From an uncultured Ruminococcus sp. (lineage in GTDB: Bacteria; Bacillota; Clostridia; Oscillospirales; Ruminococcaceae): 64,000 nucleotides of DNA. Below the pieces are notes generated by a model. The model was not told the origin of the DNA. It made no database searches and was given only the letters and a program-made list of their open reading frames with translations. The DNA lies in the NCBI GenBank assembly GCA_934474025.1, contig CAKSMF010000002.1, positions 62,001 through 126,000 on the forward strand. Reading direction: 5' to 3'. The position numbers and the translations under genes are program-made. Below, piece after piece: positions 59,432 to 64,000 of the stretch (position 1 is its first letter; the number at the start of each line of letters is the position of its first letter).

Positions 59432-60754
59432 ATGGAGTGTCCTGTTTGCAGAACCAGCAATACTTCCGGAATAGAGTACTGTACAAAATGTGGCAGGAAA
59501 CTTGAAAGTCCTCAAGAGGTAAATTATGCAAAGGTTGATGTAAATGACTATATTACAGAAAATGAATTTGATTTCAGCGGTCAGTCAGAAACAGCTGATA
59601 CAAATGAATTTGATTTCGGAGAACAATTCAAAGAAGATTCAGTAAACGAATTTGATTTCGGTGAACAGTTCAAAGAAGATTCGGCAAATGAATTTGATTT
59701 CGGCGGACAGTTTGAAACAGATTCGGAAAACTTTGATTTTGGTGAACAGAATGAAACAAATCTAACTAATAATTTTAATCTCAAAGACCAATTTCAAGAA
59801 AATCCGGCAAATGAATTTGATTTCAGCGGTCAAACCGAAAATATCACAAATGACGAACCTTTAACCACTCAACCATACACGGACTATACAAATAATTCTG
59901 TACCATTGCCAGCACCTCCTTACAACGAATACAATTCAAATGCACCTCCGGTATATCCGCCACAGTTTATCGGATATGACCAGAATGGATTCCCGATTTA
60001 TGCACAGCCACAGTTTGTCGGATATGACCAAAACGGTTTTCCGGTTTATACACAGCAACCAATTTATAATACGCCATATCAACAATCAATAAACAATTCA
60101 GTTCCTATAATTTCAACAAATACTCCTGAAAGCGTTCCTGTTGAACATAAGGAAGTTGATGAGGCTACAGAAAAATTTATTGATTTCATTAAAGACGATG
60201 AAAATAATTCCACTGAACCGGTTAAAGATGATTTCTTTGGAAAGTCCTCTGATATAAGCAGTGTTGACGTTCCTATCATAGATGTGGGAAACATAAAAAA
60301 ACGTGAACGCAAAAAAACTGTTTACATGACAGACGTTGAAATAAAAGACGCTAAAGAACTTGTTCCTAATACATCAAGCAAATTCAATCAGAAGTATATG
60401 AAACAAGCTGGCGTTTCAAATTCCAATGACTTAGGTGAAAAAAAATCCTTTGGAAAAAAGGTCTCTATGGGACAAACCAAAAATGTTGATGCAGGTATGC
60501 TTTCTCCAAAAACAACATTCAAAAGTCGTATAAAAATGGGAGATGCAGGACAGGCAAATCCCGATAATCTGGAATCCTATACACCTGCACATAAAAAATA
60601 TACTATGGCAGAAGCAGACCATGCTGTTGAGGCTTTGCCAAAAAAGAAAAAATATGTTGATGAACTTGATTTAATTGAACTTCCTCCATATATGAAGAAC
60701 CACAAAAAATCAAAAGAGGATAAAGAAGAATTTCCAAATATGTCGGACTTATAA
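59432..60754 (+). CDS. Zinc-ribbon protein with EFDFGEQ repeats
   Basis: No function recognised. 440 aa from ATG 59432, nine bases after AAAGGAGG; the in-frame ATG at 59396 lies in the promoter. A double CxxC zinc ribbon (C3, C6, C18, C21) is followed by about six imperfect acidic repeats around NEFDFGEQ (residues 40-150), a proline-rich part with the repeat QFVGYDQNGFPVY occurring twice (about 185-215), and a basic C-terminal half (about 285-440) with recurring KxSMGQ, KIKMGDAG and PxxMKNHKKS elements. No signal peptide or membrane segment, so cytoplasmic and probably largely disordered. Such a protein may be a scaffold or RNA/protein binder; unproven. Confidence 0.82.
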   Translation: MECPVCRTSNTSGIEYCTKCGRKLESPQEVNYAKVDVNDYITENEFDFSGQSETADTNEFDFGEQFKEDSVNEFDFGEQFKEDSANEFDFGGQFETDSENFDFGEQNETNLTNNFNLKDQFQENPANEFDFSGQTENITNDEPLTTQPYTDYTNNSVPLPAPPYNEYNSNAPPVYPPQFIGYDQNGFPIYAQPQFVGYDQNGFPVYTQQPIYNTPYQQSINNSVPIISTNTPESVPVEHKEVDEATEKFIDFIKDDENNSTEPVKDDFFGKSSDISSVDVPIIDVGNIKKRERKKTVYMTDVEIKDAKELVPNTSSKFNQKYMKQAGVSNSNDLGEKKSFGKKVSMGQTKNVDAGMLSPKTTFKSRIKMGDAGQANPDNLESYTPAHKKYTMAEADHAVEALPKKKKYVDELDLIELPPYMKNHKKSKEDKEEFPNMSDL

Positions 60755-60823
60755 TTACTCGAAAAAAAGTAATCAGTCCGAATACTTTTTCAGTTATTAA
60801 TGCCGAAAAAAGGATGATTTTGT

Positions 60824-61279
60824 ATGATTAAGAAATTTTTACAGGAATTTAAAGCTTTTGCACTTAAAGGAAACGTTATGGATTTGGCAATCGGTGTTAT
60901 TATCGGTGCTGCATTTCAAGATATTGTAACATCTCTTACCGAAAGTTTCATAAATCCACTTATAAACTGCATTGGCGGTGCAGAAGTCGCTGGCAAAATA
61001 AAGCTTGGTGATACCGGACAATATCTGGATTATGGTGCATTTTTGACTGCTGTTATAAATTTTGTTATTATGGCATTTGTGCTTTTCATGCTTATGAAAG
61101 CTGTAAATACCATAATACATATCGGTCAGAAAAAAGAAGAAGAAGAAAAGAAAGAAGAAGTTGTTCCAGAGCCAACAAAAGAAGAAGTTCTTCTTACTGA
61201 AATAAGAGATTTACTCAAGGCTCAGAACGTAAATATTTCTGCTGGTTCTGAAAACAATTCGGAAAATAATGAACAATAA
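60824..61279 (+). CDS. mscL: Large-conductance mechanosensitive channel
   Basis: Pressure-relief channel of the cytoplasmic membrane. 151 aa: N-terminal FKAFALKGNVMDLAIGVIIGAAF, first helix, loop with GDTGQYLDYGAFL, second helix (AVINFVIMAFVLFMLMKAVN) and a charged C-terminal helix extended by about 15 residues. AAAGGATG precedes ATG 60824. Probably separate from the upstream gene, 69 bases away. Confidence 0.95.
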   Translation: MIKKFLQEFKAFALKGNVMDLAIGVIIGAAFQDIVTSLTESFINPLINCIGGAEVAGKIKLGDTGQYLDYGAFLTAVINFVIMAFVLFMLMKAVNTIIHIGQKKEEEEKKEEVVPEPTKEEVLLTEIRDLLKAQNVNISAGSENNSENNEQ

Positions 61280-61283
61280 ACAA

Positions 61284-61317
61284 AAAAGTGACCGGAAATA
61301 TATTTCCAGTCACTTTA
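61284..61317. terminator. Bidirectional terminator
   Basis: AAAGTGACCGGAAA pairs with TTTCCAGTCACTTT (one mismatch) between convergent mscL and thrS, A/T runs on both sides. Confidence 0.85.
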
Positions 61318-61323
61318 ATTATT

Positions 61324-63270
61324 TTATCTTACTTTTTTAGCAATATCATCAATAAGTTTTCCGAGTAAATCGTTCTGAGTCATTGAACCTAAATCGCCCT
61401 CACGTCTTGAACGTACTGAAACTGTACCGTTTTCAACTTCCTTATCGCCGATTGTAAGCATAATAGGAAGTTTTTCAATAGATGCAGAACGTATCTTATA
61501 ACCAACCTTTTCAGCTCTGTCATCAATAGTTGCACGGATTCCGGCAGATTCAAGCTTTGCAAGAACTTCATTACAATAATCAAGGTGGCGGTCTGCAACA
61601 GGAATAATTCTTACCTGTTCAGGAGCAACCCACAAAGGCATTGCACCGGCATATTTTTCAATCATATAGGCAAGAGTTCTTTCATAACAGCCGAGTGATG
61701 TTCTATGAATAATATAAGGACGTTTCTTAGTACCGTCAACGTCAATATATTCCATGCCAAAACGTTCAGCAAGCAACATATCAATCTGAATAGTAACAAG
61801 TGTGTCTTCTTTTCCGTAAACGTTCTTATACTGAATATCAAGTTTAGGACCATAGAAAGCAGCTTCATCTATACCGATTTCATATTTAACTCCGAGGTGG
61901 TCAAGGATTTTAGCCATAACAGACTGAGCTTCTTCCCACTGTTCAGGAGTTCCCTCATACTTATTCTTCGGATTAGCAGGGTCCCACTGTGAAAATCTGA
62001 ATGTACAGTCTTCAAGAAGTCCTACTGTATCAAGCATATATTTTGCAAGGTCAAGGCAATCCTTAAATTCTTCTTCAAGCTGGTCAGGGCGGAGAATAAG
62101 ATGGCCTTCAGATATTGTGAACTGTCTTACACGAATAAGACCATGCATTTCGCCAGAATCTTCCTTACGGAAAAGTGTGGAAGTTTCACCCAGTCTCATA
62201 GGCAAATCACGGTATGAACGCTGTCTGTTAAGGTAAACTTGATACTGGAACGGACAAGTCATTGGACGCAGTGCAAAACATTCTTTTGTTTCGTCATAAG
62301 GGTCGCCAAGAATGAACATTCCGTCAAGATAGTGGTCCCAGTGACCAGAAATTTTATAAAATTCTCTCTTTGCAAAGTATGGAGTCTTTGTAAGTAAATA
62401 ACCGTGTTTTTGTTCAACGTCCTCAACCCATCTTTGAAGTGTCTGAATAACTCTTGCACCCTTTGGAAGAATGATAGGAAGTCCCTGACCTACTGTATCA
62501 ACAGTTGTAAAGTATTCGAGTTCACGACCGAGTTTATTGTGGTCACGGAGTTTAGCTTCTTCACGCTGTTTTATATCTGCTTCAAGGTCTGCATTCTTAG
62601 GATATGCTACTGCATAAACTCTTGATAACATTTTATTTTTTTCTGAACCTCTCCAGTAAGCACCAGTACATGAAAGAAGTTTGAAAGCCTTTACAGGAGC
62701 AGTTGTCATAAGGTGAGGTCCTGCACAAAGGTCAACAAATTCACCCTGCTTATAGAACGAAATAGGTTCACCTTTTCCGACGTGTTCTTCACAGAGTTCA
62801 ACTTTGTAAGGTTCTTCCATTTCTTTAAGTTTAGCGATAGCATCAGCCGGAGAAAGTTCAAACTGTTCAAGTGGCAATCCCTCTTTAACAATTTTTTTCA
62901 TTTCTGCTTCTATCTTGTCAAGTTCTTCACGTGTGAAAGGCTTTTCAAGGTCGAAATCATAATAGAATCCGTTATCAATAGCCGGACCTATTGCGAGTTT
63001 TGCTTCCGGATAAAGTCTCTTTACAGCCTGTGCGAGAATATGTGATGCTGTATGCCAGAAAGTTTTTTTACCCTCAATGCTGTCAAAAGTACATACTTCA
63101 AAATCACAGTCACTATCTACAATTGTTCTGAGGTCTTTAACTTCACCGTTGATTTTTACGCAACATGAAGCCTTATAAAGTCCCATTCCTATACCTTTGA
63201 TTACTTCGTAAGCGGGAACAGCAGATTCAATTTCACGAACACTGCCGTCTTTTAAAGTTAATTTAATCAT
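61324..63270 (-). CDS. thrS: Threonyl-tRNA synthetase
   Basis: Charges tRNA-Thr. 648 aa with the full domain order: TGS (1-62), editing domain (about 63-225; HTASHILAQAVKRLYP), class II catalytic core (about 245-540; motif 2 region RLGETSTLFRKEDSGEMHGLIRVRQF, and zinc ligands in RPMTCPFQYQ and IHRTSLG) and anticodon-binding domain (about 545-648). GGAGAAAAT precedes ATG 63270. It follows a small gene by 16 bases, and both lie behind a Thr T-box, so expression should respond to uncharged tRNA-Thr. Confidence 0.97.
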   Translation of the reverse strand: MIKLTLKDGSVREIESAVPAYEVIKGIGMGLYKASCCVKINGEVKDLRTIVDSDCDFEVCTFDSIEGKKTFWHTASHILAQAVKRLYPEAKLAIGPAIDNGFYYDFDLEKPFTREELDKIEAEMKKIVKEGLPLEQFELSPADAIAKLKEMEEPYKVELCEEHVGKGEPISFYKQGEFVDLCAGPHLMTTAPVKAFKLLSCTGAYWRGSEKNKMLSRVYAVAYPKNADLEADIKQREEAKLRDHNKLGRELEYFTTVDTVGQGLPIILPKGARVIQTLQRWVEDVEQKHGYLLTKTPYFAKREFYKISGHWDHYLDGMFILGDPYDETKECFALRPMTCPFQYQVYLNRQRSYRDLPMRLGETSTLFRKEDSGEMHGLIRVRQFTISEGHLILRPDQLEEEFKDCLDLAKYMLDTVGLLEDCTFRFSQWDPANPKNKYEGTPEQWEEAQSVMAKILDHLGVKYEIGIDEAAFYGPKLDIQYKNVYGKEDTLVTIQIDMLLAERFGMEYIDVDGTKKRPYIIHRTSLGCYERTLAYMIEKYAGAMPLWVAPEQVRIIPVADRHLDYCNEVLAKLESAGIRATIDDRAEKVGYKIRSASIEKLPIMLTIGDKEVENGTVSVRSRREGDLGSMTQNDLLGKLIDDIAKKVR

Positions 63271-63286
63271 GATATTTTCTCCTTTT

Positions 63287-63664
63287 TTAATTTACTTTTC
63301 CGACAATTTCTATGCCGTTATCTGTACCGAGTTCCATTGAGAGTGGCTGTAAATATCCGTCAATGCTGTCAACACTGAAACATACAACAACACCGTCTTC
63401 ATCAATGTCAATATAGGTACTTGTAATCTGTAAGCCATTTTCGAGGGTTTCGGAAAGTCCTCCATAGTATCCCTCATCTGAGATTATTTCAGCAATTTTT
63501 TTCTTATTGCGGTTGAGTTTATCGAGTTTCTGAGCTATTTCGCTGAAATTATCCATAATTTCCTGTTGATTCTCAACGTAAAAACGTATAGTCACATCTT
63601 TTTCCCATAGCTTGTATGAGATTTCAAACGCTTCTTCTTTTTCGTTGTACTTAATCTGATTCAT
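63287..63664 (-). CDS. Uncharacterised protein between T-box and thrS
   Basis: 125-aa soluble protein from ATG 63664, which follows AAAGGAG; a longer frame to 63706 reaches into the T-box leader. The N-terminal half is YKLWEKDVTIRFYVE followed by a helical stretch (EIMDNFSEIAQKLDKLNRNKKKIAEII), the C-terminal half is beta-rich with SETLENGLQITSTYIDIDEDGVVVCFSVD. The pattern recalls DUF2262/immunity-like small proteins, but I do not assign a family. It shares the Thr T-box with thrS. Confidence 0.75.
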   Translation of the reverse strand: MNQIKYNEKEEAFEISYKLWEKDVTIRFYVENQQEIMDNFSEIAQKLDKLNRNKKKIAEIISDEGYYGGLSETLENGLQITSTYIDIDEDGVVVCFSVDSIDGYLQPLSMELGTDNGIEIVGKVN

Positions 63665-63699
63665 AAATTCAACTCCTTTATGATAAATTTTCTTTGTAA

Positions 63700-63960
63700 A
63701 AATCAACTAAACAAAAAAGTCCCTCACACCTATAGAAAGGTACAAGGGACGACTAAAAAACCGTGATTCCACCCTGATTCACACAGCAAACAAAATTTAC
63801 TGTATCTCATTAGTTCGATAACGGGAACAACCGGTGTTTATTGGACACACTCAGAGGCGGTATGCTTAAAGTCTGACCGTTGAATATCTCACAGCATATG
63901 ACATTCTCTCTGAAAACGGTACTATAACAGAAAGCCTTCCTCATCACAGATTTAATATCT
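63700..63960 (-). promoter_or_regulatory. T-box leader (Thr)
   Basis: Minus-strand leader. T-box core AGGGTGGAATCACGG (63761-63775), then terminator hairpin GTCCCTT...GAGGGAC (arms within 63719-63750) and a T-run. Stem I has CAGAGAGAATG and the probable specifier ACC (minus strand of 63859-63861) in GCATACCGCC, which is threonine. It controls the small gene and thrS. Confidence 0.9.
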
Positions 63961-64000
63961 TATATTTAATATGTTATATATTATCATAAAAAATTTGAAT

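Overview
The window looks like a chromosomal segment of a low-GC, Gram-positive, Ruminococcus-type (Oscillospiraceae) bacterium. The indicators are secreted dockerin-bearing proteins of cellulosome type, a spore protease gene (gpr), T-box leaders on amino-acid genes, strong TTGACA-17-TATAAT promoters, AGGAGG ribosome binding sites and AT-rich intergenic DNA. No rRNA, insertion sequence, prophage or CRISPR array was seen. Genus-level placement is inference; no marker here fixes a species.

Layout. 1-1340: 5' part of ilvB (minus strand) behind an apparent leader-peptide attenuator. 1.5-4 kb: a zinc-ribbon membrane protein and a YitT protein. 4.1-9.8 kb: a polysaccharide export operon (Wzm permease, Wzt ATPase with C-terminal domain, FkbM methyltransferase with coiled coil, double GT4 glycosyltransferase). 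9.8-11.7 kb: exonuclease, YkgJ-type protein and Nudix hydrolase. 11.7-15.4 kb: a tandemly duplicated dockerin locus holding a cohesin-like/dockerin protein, two proteins made only of tandem dockerin-like modules, and one frameshifted copy. 15.5-17.4 kb: leuA behind a Leu T-box. 17.5-24.7 kb: two related LRR-dockerin proteins, a DUF3472-lectin protein and a large secreted DNRLRE protein with a putative Cys/His C-terminal domain. 24.8-33.5 kb: secDF, a PNPOx protein, aspartokinase, ppk, pssA, and corA behind a leader ORF with attenuator. 33.6-39.9 kb: DUF4363/DUF421, a cytidylate-kinase-like protein, a CorC-type protein, pckG and AIM24. 40-41.4 kb: rplJL with an L10 leader. 41.4-47.9 kb: ATP synthase operon with a delta-alpha gene fusion. 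47.9-55.2 kb: a second polysaccharide operon (initiating phosphosugar transferase, manC, gmd, two GT4, rmd, coiled-coil protein) that would make GDP-D-rhamnose. 55.3-64 kb: tRNA-Thr, a nucleoside kinase, gpr, rpsT, a VanY-type peptidase, a zinc-ribbon repeat protein, mscL, and a Thr T-box driving a small gene plus thrS.

How parts may work together. The 48-55 kb operon supplies GDP-mannose and GDP-D-rhamnose and starts a chain on the lipid carrier; the 4-10 kb operon could extend, cap and export such a chain. The dockerin proteins need cohesin scaffoldins encoded elsewhere. Regulation by premature termination is frequent: Leu and Thr T-boxes, the L10 leader, and candidate attenuators before ilvB, corA and the atp operon.

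The most interesting items are the atpH-atpA fusion, the dockerin-only proteins and their duplication history, the corA leader ORF with competing hairpins, the secreted DNRLRE/Cys-His protein, and an LRR-dockerin gene that seems to start at AUA.
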